Source: Leptospira kobayashii (GTDB lineage Bacteria > Spirochaetota > Leptospiria > Leptospirales > Leptospiraceae). From it: a stretch of 64,000 bases of DNA. This document shows positions 26,155 to 36,338 of the stretch, in pieces. The stretch spans positions 3,252,001 through 3,316,000 of the forward strand of contig NZ_AP025028.1 in the NCBI RefSeq assembly GCF_003114835.2, read 5' to 3'. The notes under the pieces were generated by a model. It made no database searches and was not told the DNA's origin. It was given only the letters and a program-made list of their open reading frames with translations. The translations under genes were made by a program, and so were the position numbers. Position 1 is the stretch's first letter; every line of letters begins with the position of its first letter.

Positions 26155-27411
26155 ATGTCAATCAAATCCTTTATTCCCGCTAAATTGAATTTGCCTGCGC
26201 TCTGGTTTACCGATCTTTCTTTGCCCCTGATCCTGAAACTCGCGCATAATTTAGAAGGAATCGAGGTTTCCTCCGAAGATCAGAAAATGTTAAAATCCTT
26301 CAAAAACGAGAGGATTTTATATATTTCCAACCATCCCACGACGAAAGAACCTCCCGTGGCCTATCATTCCGCAAATATCATGTCTTCCCGGTTTTTCTAT
26401 ATGGCAGCTCGAGAGGTTTTCGATTGGGCTGCAGGGTTCGTCGGGGAATTCATCCAATCGATTGGCGCCTTTTCCGTATTAGCCGGTGCTCCGGACAGAG
26501 AGTCGGTGAAAGCGGCAAGAGAAATTCTCGCGAGTCCCGGCGGCAAACTCGTGTTATTCCCAGAGGGAGAACCGACAAGCGGAATGAACGACACATTACT
26601 CCCCTTCCAACCGGGAGTTTCCCAATTGAGTTTTTGGGGTTTGGAAGATGCTTTAAAAAAGGGCACCGATGTTAAAATTTCAGTGATACTTTCTTTTGTA
26701 AAATACCGGATGACAAATTCGATCGAATGGATGCAAAAAGACATTGATCTCTCTCTTACCAGAATGGAGGAGAAATTCGGAATTGCAAAAACCGGTAAAG
26801 ACATAGTTCATCGTTTTTTATCCATCGGCAAACGGATGATCGAAAGGGAAGAAAGAGAATTTCATCTTTCCGTCCCCGATGACAAAACGGAAGATTTCGA
26901 TTTCAGAATCGGTCGCATTCGCCATGTTATGTTGGACAACATCGCCGACAAGGCAAAGATCCCGAACTGGGACAAGGAAGCGAACGCAATCGAAAAGTTA
27001 AGAAAGATCCTCACCACTTTGGAACTCGTGTCCATCGGAGCTTCCGATCCGAACGGGGAATTGCCTTCCATCGAAATGGCGAATTGGGCCCGCAAAGCCG
27101 CAACCAAAGCATACGACTATATTTCCATTCAAACAAATTATATCAAAGAATTACCTTCCGCAGAAAGATTATACGAATTCTTATACCGATACGAATCCGA
27201 AATTTTCGGGGAATCTTCCAACAGACCCCACAAAGCAATCGTTAGTTTTGCAAAACCTTTCTCCATGAATGATTTTTATGAGGATTATAAGAAAGACAAA
27301 CGAGGAACCGTAGATAAATTGACGGACAGATTCCGTAAAGAAATGGAATCCCTACTCGAAACGGAAAAAAAGAAATCCGTTCCCCTCTTTCCTTCCAACT
27401 ATATATTCTAA
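26155..27411 (+). CDS. PlsC-like acyltransferase
   Basis: A 418-aa protein. The glycerolipid acyltransferase motifs are present: ISNHPTTKEP (block I, NHx4E in place of NHx4D, about residue 60), an AREVF/IGAF region and LVLFPEGEPTSG (block III, about residue 135), then QPGVSQLSF. The C-terminal 220 residues are helical and charged and not part of the standard domain. It probably acylates a lipid at the membrane. The last base of its stop codon overlaps the next start (TAATG), so it is coupled to the following gene. Confidence 0.75.
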   Translation: MSIKSFIPAKLNLPALWFTDLSLPLILKLAHNLEGIEVSSEDQKMLKSFKNERILYISNHPTTKEPPVAYHSANIMSSRFFYMAAREVFDWAAGFVGEFIQSIGAFSVLAGAPDRESVKAAREILASPGGKLVLFPEGEPTSGMNDTLLPFQPGVSQLSFWGLEDALKKGTDVKISVILSFVKYRMTNSIEWMQKDIDLSLTRMEEKFGIAKTGKDIVHRFLSIGKRMIEREEREFHLSVPDDKTEDFDFRIGRIRHVMLDNIADKAKIPNWDKEANAIEKLRKILTTLELVSIGASDPNGELPSIEMANWARKAATKAYDYISIQTNYIKELPSAERLYEFLYRYESEIFGESSNRPHKAIVSFAKPFSMNDFYEDYKKDKRGTVDKLTDRFRKEMESLLETEKKKSVPLFPSNYIF

Positions 27412-28058
27412 TGAATCTGAAACACGAAAACCCATTCCTGGAAAAGATCAAAACAGGTGAGCCGATCGTACTCACCGAATACGGTCCTTCCACTTTGTTC
27501 GATGAAAAATTATTACTCTTACTTGATAATCTGACAGCATTTTATAATATTTCCGATTTCTCTTCCGTTTTCTTTACAATCGTAAAGGATTTGATTCTAA
27601 ACGGATTCAAAGCAAATTTCAAAAGAATCTTCTTTTCGGAAAACCGTCTGGAAATCGAATCCGGCGCCGATTACGAATTGGGAGTTCGGATGTACAAAAG
27701 TTTCATTCTTTCCGGCAAAAGCGAAACCTATGAAAAGTTAGCCAGGGAAAAAAACTATTTTGTGGAAACCAGGATCGAGCACAATTCCGACTTCATCGAA
27801 GTGACAGTTACAAATAACAATCGTTTGGTGAAAGGGGAAATGCAAAAAATCAAAACATCTCTCACCTATGCTCAAAATTATAACGATATTATGGAATACT
27901 ATATCGAACGGGGTGATAATTCGGAAGGAGAAGGAATCGGAATTGCTCTTTGTGTGATCTTACTCAAAGGAGAAAAGCTTCCCGTAGAAAATTTCAAAAT
28001 CATGAGTACAGACAAGGAAACAGTAGCCAAAGTCAAAATCCCCTTAAAGAAACACTAG
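27411..28058 (+). CDS. Histidine-kinase-like ATPase domain protein, divergent
   Basis: A 215-aa protein. IVKDLILNGFKANFKRI (about residues 58-75) resembles the N box of GHKL ATPases and EGEGIGIALCVILLK (about 172-186) the G2 box. The DxGxG G1 box is not seen; the matching strand reads EVTVTNNNRL. ATP binding is therefore uncertain. It may serve as a signalling or anti-sigma-type partner. It is translationally coupled to the acyltransferase gene. Confidence 0.55.
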   Translation: MNLKHENPFLEKIKTGEPIVLTEYGPSTLFDEKLLLLLDNLTAFYNISDFSSVFFTIVKDLILNGFKANFKRIFFSENRLEIESGADYELGVRMYKSFILSGKSETYEKLAREKNYFVETRIEHNSDFIEVTVTNNNRLVKGEMQKIKTSLTYAQNYNDIMEYYIERGDNSEGEGIGIALCVILLKGEKLPVENFKIMSTDKETVAKVKIPLKKH

Positions 28059-28093
28059 AAATTCTAAGGAGGTTTGCAAATCTGGGATAAGTT

Positions 28094-28729
28094 ATGATTT
28101 CCCCGGCCCATTCTTTAGAAGAACAAAAATTAAGATCATTCTTTCAAGAACTCATTCCTCAAACAGACAAACATTCCCTTTGGCTTAATACTTTATCTCT
28201 ACTCGAACATATCGGTTCACGTAAAATTCTAATGACCCAATCCAGTGAAGAAACTTCGGAAATGATTTTACGTCATGCCACGGAAGAAGCTAGACATGCC
28301 TTGTTTTTCAAAAAAGCGGCGCGTTCCATAAAATCCGATTTTGATTCGGGATACCGTGCCACCGAACTACTGCAAGGTGGTTCCGCCAAAATTTATTTCG
28401 CAAAATTGGATGCTAGCGTCCGAAAAAACCTGAAAAATGCGGGCTATAGCGGTCAAACTTTCACTTATCTGGCATACCTCTATACAACTACCGTGATTGA
28501 AGAGAGAGCGATGATTGTTTACAGGATTTACAATTCCGTATTGGAAGAATCAAATCATTCTCTAAACTTAAACAATTTGATCATGGAAGAAGAAGGTCAT
28601 TTGGATGAAATGTCAAACGAACTGGCGAAACTCGACAAAGATTACAAGACAAGACTCGTAAATATGTTGGGTCAGGAACAAAAAATCTTCAATCGGTTTT
28701 TCAAAGCACTCACTCTTCAAGCTGCCTGA
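28094..28729 (+). CDS. Ferritin-like diiron protein candidate
   Basis: A 211-aa all-helical protein. HATEEARHALFF (ExxRH, about residues 56-67) and IMEEEGHLDEM (ExxH, about 166-176) with an intervening IEERAM and an earlier LLEHIG give the four-helix diiron carboxylate pattern (E, ExxH, E, ExxH). Substrate unknown; similar proteins oxidise or store metals or modify tRNA or lipids. An AAGGAGG sequence at 28066-28072 is 21 bases before the ATG, too far for normal use. The 3' end overlaps the DUF4340 gene by 20 bases. Confidence 0.6.
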   Translation: MISPAHSLEEQKLRSFFQELIPQTDKHSLWLNTLSLLEHIGSRKILMTQSSEETSEMILRHATEEARHALFFKKAARSIKSDFDSGYRATELLQGGSAKIYFAKLDASVRKNLKNAGYSGQTFTYLAYLYTTTVIEERAMIVYRIYNSVLEESNHSLNLNNLIMEEEGHLDEMSNELAKLDKDYKTRLVNMLGQEQKIFNRFFKALTLQAA

Positions 28730-29693
28730 TATCAAAGTTCTGCCAATAGTCCCAAACGTAGAACGGCATGATCACATATTGCCCGTTTGGTGAAAATTGC
28801 AAAACCCTCCCTGTTCCGTTCAAACTCCCCCTATCCGTCAGGCTGTATTCTTTTTCAGAGCCAGCCTCTCTCCGCACTAAACTCAAAGACTCTCCGGTAT
28901 TTGTATCTTTCAGTTTGAATTGAGATAAAGAAGATTCCGTTGCGGCAGAAAGCCCGGACAAAGAAACCACACGCAATAATAAATTATCTATTTTACTATT
29001 GGAGAGTTTGGCTTTCGAAATAGGATATTCGGAAAACCAAATATTATTTTTCTTACGGAAAGATAAAATAACCTGATCTTTCTTTTTATAAACAAAAGAT
29101 TCCAAATCTCCGATGGACAAAAAAGAAAAAGGTTTTGTAGTTAAGAAAAAATCAAGTCCCCCTTCTCCGGTTCGCGAAACAATGTCCGTGGAAACGGAAT
29201 AGGCAAGTTTGGTATTCAAATGGCGAATCAGGCATTCCGACTTGGTATAGGAACAGTCGCCTAACTCTAAATCGGCTATTTCCTTGTTTTGCTCCTTTAA
29301 AATCAAACGGAAAGATCTGCCGTCTTTTCTAAATTCGGAATCACTCATTATTTTTGCCGTTTTTCCGAATTTGCGAATAACGGCCATACCATCCAATAAA
29401 GATTGGATTTTTTCCAAATCTGCAAAATAATGTGCCCTACCATCTTCTTCTTTTCCGGAAACAAACCAAATATTATATTTTTTGAATATTGAAAATTCGG
29501 TATTCTGATCTGTGCTTGGTTCTTTTACCTTGACCACGATGGAATCGGCACCTAATGCCTTTTCCCCCAACCATAACCGAGCTTCTTCATAAGTCGTAGG
29601 AAAAAAATGAAATACATCGTAAGCCAGTAAAATCAGCAATCCCAAAGTCAGATTCAAAAAAAGAAATGTCTTATTCGCTTTTTTCATTTTCAC
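28710..29693 (-). CDS. DUF4340-like membrane-anchored protein of the Gld-type ABC operon
   Basis: A 327-aa protein starting GTG at 29693 (overlap with the previous stop) or ATG at 29687. One N-terminal membrane helix (about residues 9-28) is followed by a beta-rich extracytoplasmic domain with repeated short units (FSIFKKYNIWFVSG, FRKKNNIWFSEY) as in DUF4340. Proteins of this type commonly follow GldG-like genes; its role is probably as a periplasmic partner of the transporter (inference). Confidence 0.72.
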   Translation of the reverse strand: MKMKKANKTFLFLNLTLGLLILLAYDVFHFFPTTYEEARLWLGEKALGADSIVVKVKEPSTDQNTEFSIFKKYNIWFVSGKEEDGRAHYFADLEKIQSLLDGMAVIRKFGKTAKIMSDSEFRKDGRSFRLILKEQNKEIADLELGDCSYTKSECLIRHLNTKLAYSVSTDIVSRTGEGGLDFFLTTKPFSFLSIGDLESFVYKKKDQVILSFRKKNNIWFSEYPISKAKLSNSKIDNLLLRVVSLSGLSAATESSLSQFKLKDTNTGESLSLVRREAGSEKEYSLTDRGSLNGTGRVLQFSPNGQYVIMPFYVWDYWQNFDIRQLEE

Positions 29694-31315
29694 TCACGCG
29701 CTGATTGTCTTTTTTTGATTCGCCGCAACGCATATAAAAACAAAGCCATCGGTATAAAAAAAGTATTGAATGCCGAGTAAAGATTCCTTTCATAAACGGA
29801 AAAAGCACGAAGAGGTAAAATCGCCAGATTCTGCTTGCGTATGGAAGAATGATTTCTGTCCTCCAGAAAAAAATCGATGGCGTTTAACATAAAAGGTACG
29901 TTCGCGTCTCTTAGATAGATTCGAAATTCGGGGAGAGCCAAAATATCCGATACGAAATAAGGTGTTGAAAAGAGCATAATTTTTGTTAACTCCTTTTTCT
30001 TTTCCGAATTTTCTTTAAAGAAAGGATTTAATCTGCCTTCCAGAAGAACCGCAATAGGAGCTCTATTTTTTGCGGGAATCCCTTTCGAAGCGAGATTCGT
30101 TCCATTGACTGGAACCAAATTTGGAACAAGCGAAATCCTTTCCCCGGACCAAAGAAGAGTCTCGTATTTCATAGTTCTTTGTTTGGAAATATCCATGGAA
30201 AAAGAGGAAACCCAAGGAACCAGCAAAACATCCGTTAGATTGGATATTTCGTTTCCCAAATGTATATCTCCGTCATGTTTGGTAATCACTTGCCAAAACG
30301 GATAATAACCCGGAAGTCTTCCTCCTTTTTGTTCCGCCAAGTGAACAGGATGCTGAAAATCCAAAACCAAATCCGTTTCCAATTGAAACCCGTAATGGGA
30401 AAGAATATCCATCCAAAAGGAATTATTCGCATTCGGTATGGCTGGACTTGCTTTTTCGAAACTAAGTCCTTTTGCACCGCGAACCGGATTCAATCGAAAC
30501 TCCATCGAACCCAAAAGAAAAATCGCTCTTCCTCCCCGAAGAAGGTATTCTTCCAAATTCCTTTTACCTTGTGTCGACCATTGAGGAGAACCGATGACAA
30601 GTATCAGTTTGACCTCATCGCCTATCTTTTGTTTATTTAAAGATATTTCTTTAGGATAACCGTATTCTTTAGCAAGTGCTTGGTGAAAGAAGACTCCCCA
30701 TGTATCCTTGCCCGAACCTTCGCCCGGTTTGGGGTAATAAAAACAACCCGGATCGGAGATGACTGCGATTCTTTGTCCCAGTTTTCTTTCTTCGATGCGA
30801 CGAATCGCACGGACGAATTGGGATTCTGCTTCTTCTACAAAGAAAAAATCGGGAACAACTTCGGATTCACCGTCATAATGAATGACAATCCCCATATAAG
30901 CTTCATAGAATAAAGGAGAACTCACTCCCGCCTTACGAATCTCATTCGGAATGAGTCCCGAATCTTTTACCTTTTGTTTGGCCTCCGGAGAACTATCGGG
31001 ATCATAAAAGTTCAATTTGATTTGTGCGGAATTTCGTTTGGATAATTCCATCAAATATTCCTGAATCACATCCAAACGAACTTGGTACTCCGAAGGAAGG
31101 TCGGAAGAATAATAAGCATCTATCACCAACGGTTTGTTAATGGAACGCAAAATCGATTCGGTATATTTGGAGAAGCTCAATCTACTGGATGCGGAAATAT
31201 CCGCCCGAATGACAAAACGATCCAATAGAACATTGGAGAGAACAAAAAACAAGATAACCTGAAAGACAAGAAATCTTCCCGATCTTTTCCATTTATGTAA
31301 AATCTGTAGTCTCAT
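29690..31315 (-). CDS. GldG-like ABC transport substrate-handling protein
   Basis: A 541-aa protein with an N-terminal helix (about residues 15-32), a large extracytoplasmic region and a C-terminal helix (about 513-530) followed by a basic tail. IDAYYSSDLP.. and LKLNFYDPDSSPE-like (here IKLNFYDPDSSPE) are typical of the GldG/ABC-type uncharacterized family. The start overlaps the permease stop as ATGA. The family is named from gliding motility in Bacteroidota but is widespread; in Leptospira its function is unknown. Confidence 0.82.
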   Translation of the reverse strand: MRLQILHKWKRSGRFLVFQVILFFVLSNVLLDRFVIRADISASSRLSFSKYTESILRSINKPLVIDAYYSSDLPSEYQVRLDVIQEYLMELSKRNSAQIKLNFYDPDSSPEAKQKVKDSGLIPNEIRKAGVSSPLFYEAYMGIVIHYDGESEVVPDFFFVEEAESQFVRAIRRIEERKLGQRIAVISDPGCFYYPKPGEGSGKDTWGVFFHQALAKEYGYPKEISLNKQKIGDEVKLILVIGSPQWSTQGKRNLEEYLLRGGRAIFLLGSMEFRLNPVRGAKGLSFEKASPAIPNANNSFWMDILSHYGFQLETDLVLDFQHPVHLAEQKGGRLPGYYPFWQVITKHDGDIHLGNEISNLTDVLLVPWVSSFSMDISKQRTMKYETLLWSGERISLVPNLVPVNGTNLASKGIPAKNRAPIAVLLEGRLNPFFKENSEKKKELTKIMLFSTPYFVSDILALPEFRIYLRDANVPFMLNAIDFFLEDRNHSSIRKQNLAILPLRAFSVYERNLYSAFNTFFIPMALFLYALRRIKKRQSARE

Positions 31316-32037
31316 CTTTTCTTTTGCAAATGGATAACCGAGAGATAGAGAAAAGTAGCAGTCAACGATAGAAAGAAATAAAAAGATCTGGGATCGAAGA
31401 TCCCCAACCGGAATGTTTCATAATGTTTGGAAATCGAAAAAATCCCGAGCCAACCGAAATATTCCGAACCTAAAAGATCGATGAGTTTTTGAATCCCGAG
31501 CAAATAGATGATCCCCAAAAAAACAAATCCGACAAGAAAGGAAGTGATCTGACTTTTTGCAAAAAGAGAAATATACAAAACCATGGAAGTAAATGTAAGT
31601 CCGAGTAAAATCATGCCCACATAACCGGAAAAAATGATCCCCCAGTCGGGATCTCCCAATACTGAGATGGTCAAAGGAATAAAGATCGTGCAAGCCAGTG
31701 CCGCAGCAAATGAAAAACATGTAGCCAAAAATTTTCCGATCACGATTTCCCATTCGGTAAGAGGAAGAGTAAATAGCAGCTCCCAGGTTCCCGTTTCTTT
31801 TTCATCCGACCAAATACGCATTCCGATGGAAGGAATGAATACCAGAAACAGAACGGGTGCAGACATAAAAAAGATTTCCATCTCGGAACTGTTTCGATCC
31901 CAAAAGGAAGCATTTTTAAATCCGTAGAAAAAAACAAAGCTTTCGATTAACAAAAATAAGATGATAAAAGTATATCCTATTGGTGTATTGAAATTCTGAA
32001 GAATTTCCTTTCGGAATAATGCTTTGATTTTTTGCAT
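31312..32037 (-). CDS. ABC-2 type permease (GldF-like)
   Basis: The ATG at 32037 (MQKIKALFRKEILQNFNTP) lies one base after the ATPase stop and gives 241 aa. Six membrane helices are visible with the family features FRKEILQNFNTPIGY at the start and SDEKETGTWELLFTLPLTEWEIVIGKF in the middle (the E-loop region). It forms the membrane channel for the adjoining ATPase. Confidence 0.88.
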   Translation of the reverse strand: MQKIKALFRKEILQNFNTPIGYTFIILFLLIESFVFFYGFKNASFWDRNSSEMEIFFMSAPVLFLVFIPSIGMRIWSDEKETGTWELLFTLPLTEWEIVIGKFLATCFSFAAALACTIFIPLTISVLGDPDWGIIFSGYVGMILLGLTFTSMVLYISLFAKSQITSFLVGFVFLGIIYLLGIQKLIDLLGSEYFGWLGIFSISKHYETFRLGIFDPRSFYFFLSLTATFLYLSVIHLQKKR

Positions 32038-32038
32038 A

Positions 32039-32953
32039 TCAGCCTTTTCCACTCGTGATGGAATCAAAGATGGTTTTCAGGGAATCTTCCGATCTTCTCA
32101 TCTCCCGCACGGAAAGATTTGTGGTCGCCAAAATTCGAAATACTTCTTCGGGACTTTTTTCACCTAAAGATAGTTCGTATTTACCAAACCCGTCTTTCGG
32201 AGTTTGAATCGATGTTAAACCGGCAAACCCGTATTTTTGAAATAGGGAATCGATCACCTGATAATCCGCTTTCACTTCTATGTACAGCTTGTCTTTTTTC
32301 CGCAAAGTTTCAACCGAACTATCCGCAACGATTTTGCCGTTGGCAAGAATGATCACATGATCGCAAACTTCTTCCACCTCTTCCAAACTATGAGTGGAAA
32401 TCAGAACCGTTTTTTGTTTGGACAAAGAACGGATCAAATTTCGGATTTGGGTCATTTGTTTCGGATCCAATCCGTAACTCGGTTCATCCAAAATCAGATA
32501 GTCGGGATCTCCGAGTAGTACCCCCGCAAGCGCTACCCTTTGCCTGTAACCTTTCGATAAATTTCCTATGATCGAATTACGAACATCACCTAATACAAGC
32601 TCTTCGACTACGGAATGAATCACCTTTGTGGATTTGTTCAAATCGAATCCACGAACCCGTGCCAAAAAATGCAAAAACTCAAGCACGGTTAAATCTTTAT
32701 AAGAAGGTCCGTTTTCAGGAAGGTAACCGATTTTTTTCAGCAAACTCTTTCGGGAAGTGGAAAGATTCACCCCACCCATTCTCACCTCTCCGGAACTAGG
32801 ATCCAAAAAACCACTCAAAAGCCTCATGGTTGTGGTCTTTCCGGCACCATTGGGGCCGAGGAGAGCGGTCAATCTGCCCGGAACCAGGGAAAAATTGAGG
32901 TCACTGACTGCCATTTTCCCCGGAAATTGTTTAAAAAGGCGAACTGCCTGCAT
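32039..32953 (-). CDS. ABC transporter ATP-binding protein (GldA-like)
   Basis: The ATG at 32953 is chosen because the domain begins there (MQAVRLFKQFPGKMAVSDL); length 304 aa. Walker A GPNGAGKTTT, signature LSKGYRQRVALAG, Walker B YLILDEPSYGLDP and switch ISTHSLEEVEE are all complete. The C-terminal 90 residues form the usual regulatory extension. It heads a four-gene operon with permease, GldG-like and DUF4340 genes, all with overlapping or touching ends. Substrate not known. Confidence 0.92.
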   Translation of the reverse strand: MQAVRLFKQFPGKMAVSDLNFSLVPGRLTALLGPNGAGKTTTMRLLSGFLDPSSGEVRMGGVNLSTSRKSLLKKIGYLPENGPSYKDLTVLEFLHFLARVRGFDLNKSTKVIHSVVEELVLGDVRNSIIGNLSKGYRQRVALAGVLLGDPDYLILDEPSYGLDPKQMTQIRNLIRSLSKQKTVLISTHSLEEVEEVCDHVIILANGKIVADSSVETLRKKDKLYIEVKADYQVIDSLFQKYGFAGLTSIQTPKDGFGKYELSLGEKSPEEVFRILATTNLSVREMRRSEDSLKTIFDSITSGKG

Positions 32954-33078
32954 AAATGTAAGAACTCTTACCTCACAGGAATTCCAAGTATAAAAAATGG
33001 CTTGCCGAAATTCTACTAGAAGGCAATTTTCTCCCCATACTTCATGAGACATAATTCCATGATTGGATCATTCCCACG

Positions 33079-36000
33079 ATGGGCCTAGAAATCATTCTCC
33101 TCCCCTTTTTAGCGAGTATCGCAGTCACAATCGGACTACGCCGTCTTGACAAATCCAATGCAAAACTATCGCAACTCAAACGTTATGCGTCCAAATTAAC
33201 GGACGAAATCCATAATTCGGCACTTCAAAAAATGCAAGTGGTTAAGGATGCAGGCATAGACCTGGACATCCTGGTAAAACAATCCCGCAAAGTTGCGGAA
33301 GAGATCCAGTCCTTAAGTTCCGAATCCCGCGACCTGTTCGAAAAAATCAAAGCAAGCAGAGAATATCTTTCCTCACTTTCGGGAGAGATGTCTCAAGTCA
33401 GCCAACTGGGAATGGAAGTTAGGCGGGAAACTTCCAATATGGAAGCCAGCCTGAATCAAATCCATTCTCATAAAAGAGAACTGCAACATGTAGCTGAAGA
33501 TATGGATCGTTTGCATGAAGAAAGCAGCTCTCTACTTGATGCCTTTCAATCCAAATTGAATCTGCGCTCCGATGAAATTTTACAATCAGTTGCTCACAAG
33601 ATGGTGGAATTGGAAGGATTACTTGAAGTCAAATCGGATTCGTTAGACGAGTCCATCCGCCATATCGCGGAGTCTGCAAAAGACAAATTGCTGAACCACG
33701 CAGATGTGATGGTACAGGAAACTACAGGTAGATTGGATCATGCCCGAAAGGAAATGGATTCTTTACTTGAGTCCATGAAAGACGCACAAAACGATATCGA
33801 CTTAAAATTGACCAAGTTCGAAGATACTTCTTCCTTACTTTCGGATAAAGTGGACAAGTTTGACGAAAAGATCGAAGACAAATACATTCGCGTCTCACAA
33901 AAGTTAGATGAAAAAGTAAATTTGCTCGAAAAGAAGATCCAGGAAAGATTCGACGCAATTTTCGAACAAGTCAGCCATACGAAAGATTCCTTTATGAGGG
34001 GTCTAAGCCAGGAAACGGAAACGATCAAACGCGAGATAGAAGGTCTTTCTCTCGAAACACTTTCCAAACGGGACGAAATCATAAACGAAACCAGAAGGCA
34101 AGCGGACGGAATCAACCAAACCATCATTACCTTCCAGGAAAAATATGTGGAAGCGGAAAACAAACTGCTTCGCCAAGCCGACACCCGCAAACAAGAGTTA
34201 ATTCGTGAAATCGAAGCATTCAGCGACGAATTCCATAGAATTTCGGAAGACCTGAAAGAAGAAGCTTCCACTTTGAAAAAGAGCGCCTTACAAGAATTAA
34301 AAGAATTTGATAAGGATCTGGAACTTGTCCGAGAAAATCAGGAAAATCTCATCAAAACCTCCCTCCTTTCTTTGAAGTCCGAATTGGAAGAAAAGATGAG
34401 AACCGACTTCGGAAACAAAGAGAGCGAAATCCTTTCTCAAATCCGAGGTATCGAAGACCAAGTGGGGGAATTGAACGAAACCATTTCTTCCCATACCAAA
34501 GACGTTGATATTTATGTAGAAGACTTGAAATCGGCTCTCAGAGAAACAGCTTCCGAAATCTTTGAGACGGTAGAGGAAAAAGCGAAATCTTCCGAAGAAA
34601 TCGTCTCTGAAAAAATCAGAATCGCAAATGCCAACCTGGAACAATTCGTAGTGAAATGGGAAGATGAACTTTCCCGCCTCAAAGACGATCAAACCGATTC
34701 AATCGATACATTACAAGATCGTTTGAAAGAAATCCATGTGGAAGGTCGGGAACTACTCACCCGATTCCAGGAAGAATACAGCTCCATAAAATCAAAGTTA
34801 GACGAAACTGCCGAAAAAAAATCAGCAGAAATCATTTCCAAAATCGAAACGGAAACCAAATTCGCCCGCGAAGAAGTGGAGCGAATTCTCGGGAATCTGG
34901 AAGAATCAGGAGAATCCTTTTTCAGCAGACAAGAAGAAAAGATGGATAGACTCAATGAAACCATCGATTCGAAAATCTCCTATCAATTGGCAAAACTTTT
35001 AGACAAAGGAAATTTGCAATTGGGTCAGCTAGAAGAAAAAATCACGACTCATCTCAATACCGTTCGCAAAAACCTGGAAGAAAGCATCAAACGTTCCAAA
35101 GAAGATTCCAAAAGACAAATCGAAACCTATCAACGTGATTATGAAAAATCCTTCAAAGAGATTGCAAAAGACAGTCAGGACTTTTTAAAAGAAACCCGCA
35201 TTCAATTTATCGACTTAAAAGAGGATATCGAAACAGGACTCAGTGATGCGAGGGACATCAAACGGGAAAGCCTTGCGGAATTCCAGGAAGAAATATCTTC
35301 TCTCGGTGAATCCATTTCCAATCTGACGGAACAACTGGAAACAGTAAAGGAACACACGGATCTTTTCCAATCGGCAAATGAAATTTCCAAACAAGCGGAA
35401 AAAGCCATGGAAGAAATCTCTTCCGCATTACAACAATTAGAAGACGAAAAACCGAACCTGGTTGCATACCAGAACTCAGTCGAAACTTTCAGAGAATTGC
35501 AAACTCAGATCGCGGAAGAATTGGAGAATTTGATCCAAAATCAAGACCGGACATCCGACATCGACAAACAAGTTCAGATTCTCGCCTCCAACCTAACATA
35601 TGTAACAGAAAGATTGTCCTCCTTCGGTGATCTGTTGCCGGAAGTGGAAGGAATCGAATCCAAACTTTCGAAGATTGCGGAAGAACAATCCAAAATCGAA
35701 AACTTTTTGGAATCCCTTTCCGAATCCCAAGATTCCGTCTTACACCTTTCCTCCGGACTGGAAGCCCAAAAACACAATTCCCGCGAACTACAAGCCAGAC
35801 TCGATGTCATGGAGAGGGAAATCGAAGTGGTCGAAGCAAGAGAGAAGGAACTTTCGGAAACCATCCGACTTGCGGAAAACAGAACTTCCTTCCTCGCGGA
35901 AAGAGAAGCTCAGATCGATTCCGTAGAGCGAAAATTCGACAAAATCGAAGAACTTATGGGAGATCTTTCCGATCGCCACAAACAAATCCTCACTCTCCAA

Positions 36001-36321
36001 AAACGATTGGAAGAATTACGAGAATCCTCTTCGGAAACCAAAGAAGATATGGAATCCTTACTGGGTGAAGCGGATGAAACTTTTGAAAAACTATCTCAGT
36101 TTTTGGACATAGTCCAGGGAGCGATGGTAGTTTCCCCAAGAGAAACGGTAAAAACCCAGAATTCCGGTTCCAAATCGGGGCAAAATTCTCTAATAGAGCG
36201 AAAAAAATCGACGATTTTAAGCCTCCACGACAACTACCAATGGACTCCTGAGGCAATTAGCGAAAAATTAAATATTGAAAAATCCCTTGTGGATACAATC
36301 CTCGGAGCTAGAAAGAAATAA
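33079..36321 (+). CDS. SpiroCoCo-family giant coiled-coil protein
   Basis: This 1080-aa protein has a short N-terminal hydrophobic anchor (MGLEIILLPFLASIAVTIGL), then almost continuous coiled coil rich in Glu, Lys, Ser and Leu (about residues 25-1000). A small C-terminal domain ends it: STILSLHDNYQWTPEAISEKL and the helix following look like a helix-turn-helix. The architecture matches the spirochaete-specific coiled-coil family. A structural role along the cell body is likely; precise function unknown. It is divergent from the ABC operon and followed after 17 bases by a histone-fold candidate. Confidence 0.85.
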   Translation: MGLEIILLPFLASIAVTIGLRRLDKSNAKLSQLKRYASKLTDEIHNSALQKMQVVKDAGIDLDILVKQSRKVAEEIQSLSSESRDLFEKIKASREYLSSLSGEMSQVSQLGMEVRRETSNMEASLNQIHSHKRELQHVAEDMDRLHEESSSLLDAFQSKLNLRSDEILQSVAHKMVELEGLLEVKSDSLDESIRHIAESAKDKLLNHADVMVQETTGRLDHARKEMDSLLESMKDAQNDIDLKLTKFEDTSSLLSDKVDKFDEKIEDKYIRVSQKLDEKVNLLEKKIQERFDAIFEQVSHTKDSFMRGLSQETETIKREIEGLSLETLSKRDEIINETRRQADGINQTIITFQEKYVEAENKLLRQADTRKQELIREIEAFSDEFHRISEDLKEEASTLKKSALQELKEFDKDLELVRENQENLIKTSLLSLKSELEEKMRTDFGNKESEILSQIRGIEDQVGELNETISSHTKDVDIYVEDLKSALRETASEIFETVEEKAKSSEEIVSEKIRIANANLEQFVVKWEDELSRLKDDQTDSIDTLQDRLKEIHVEGRELLTRFQEEYSSIKSKLDETAEKKSAEIISKIETETKFAREEVERILGNLEESGESFFSRQEEKMDRLNETIDSKISYQLAKLLDKGNLQLGQLEEKITTHLNTVRKNLEESIKRSKEDSKRQIETYQRDYEKSFKEIAKDSQDFLKETRIQFIDLKEDIETGLSDARDIKRESLAEFQEEISSLGESISNLTEQLETVKEHTDLFQSANEISKQAEKAMEEISSALQQLEDEKPNLVAYQNSVETFRELQTQIAEELENLIQNQDRTSDIDKQVQILASNLTYVTERLSSFGDLLPEVEGIESKLSKIAEEQSKIENFLESLSESQDSVLHLSSGLEAQKHNSRELQARLDVMEREIEVVEAREKELSETIRLAENRTSFLAEREAQIDSVERKFDKIEELMGDLSDRHKQILTLQKRLEELRESSSETKEDMESLLGEADETFEKLSQFLDIVQGAMVVSPRETVKTQNSGSKSGQNSLIERKKSTILSLHDNYQWTPEAISEKLNIEKSLVDTILGARKK

Positions 36322-36338
36322 AATCCTCCGAGGACACC

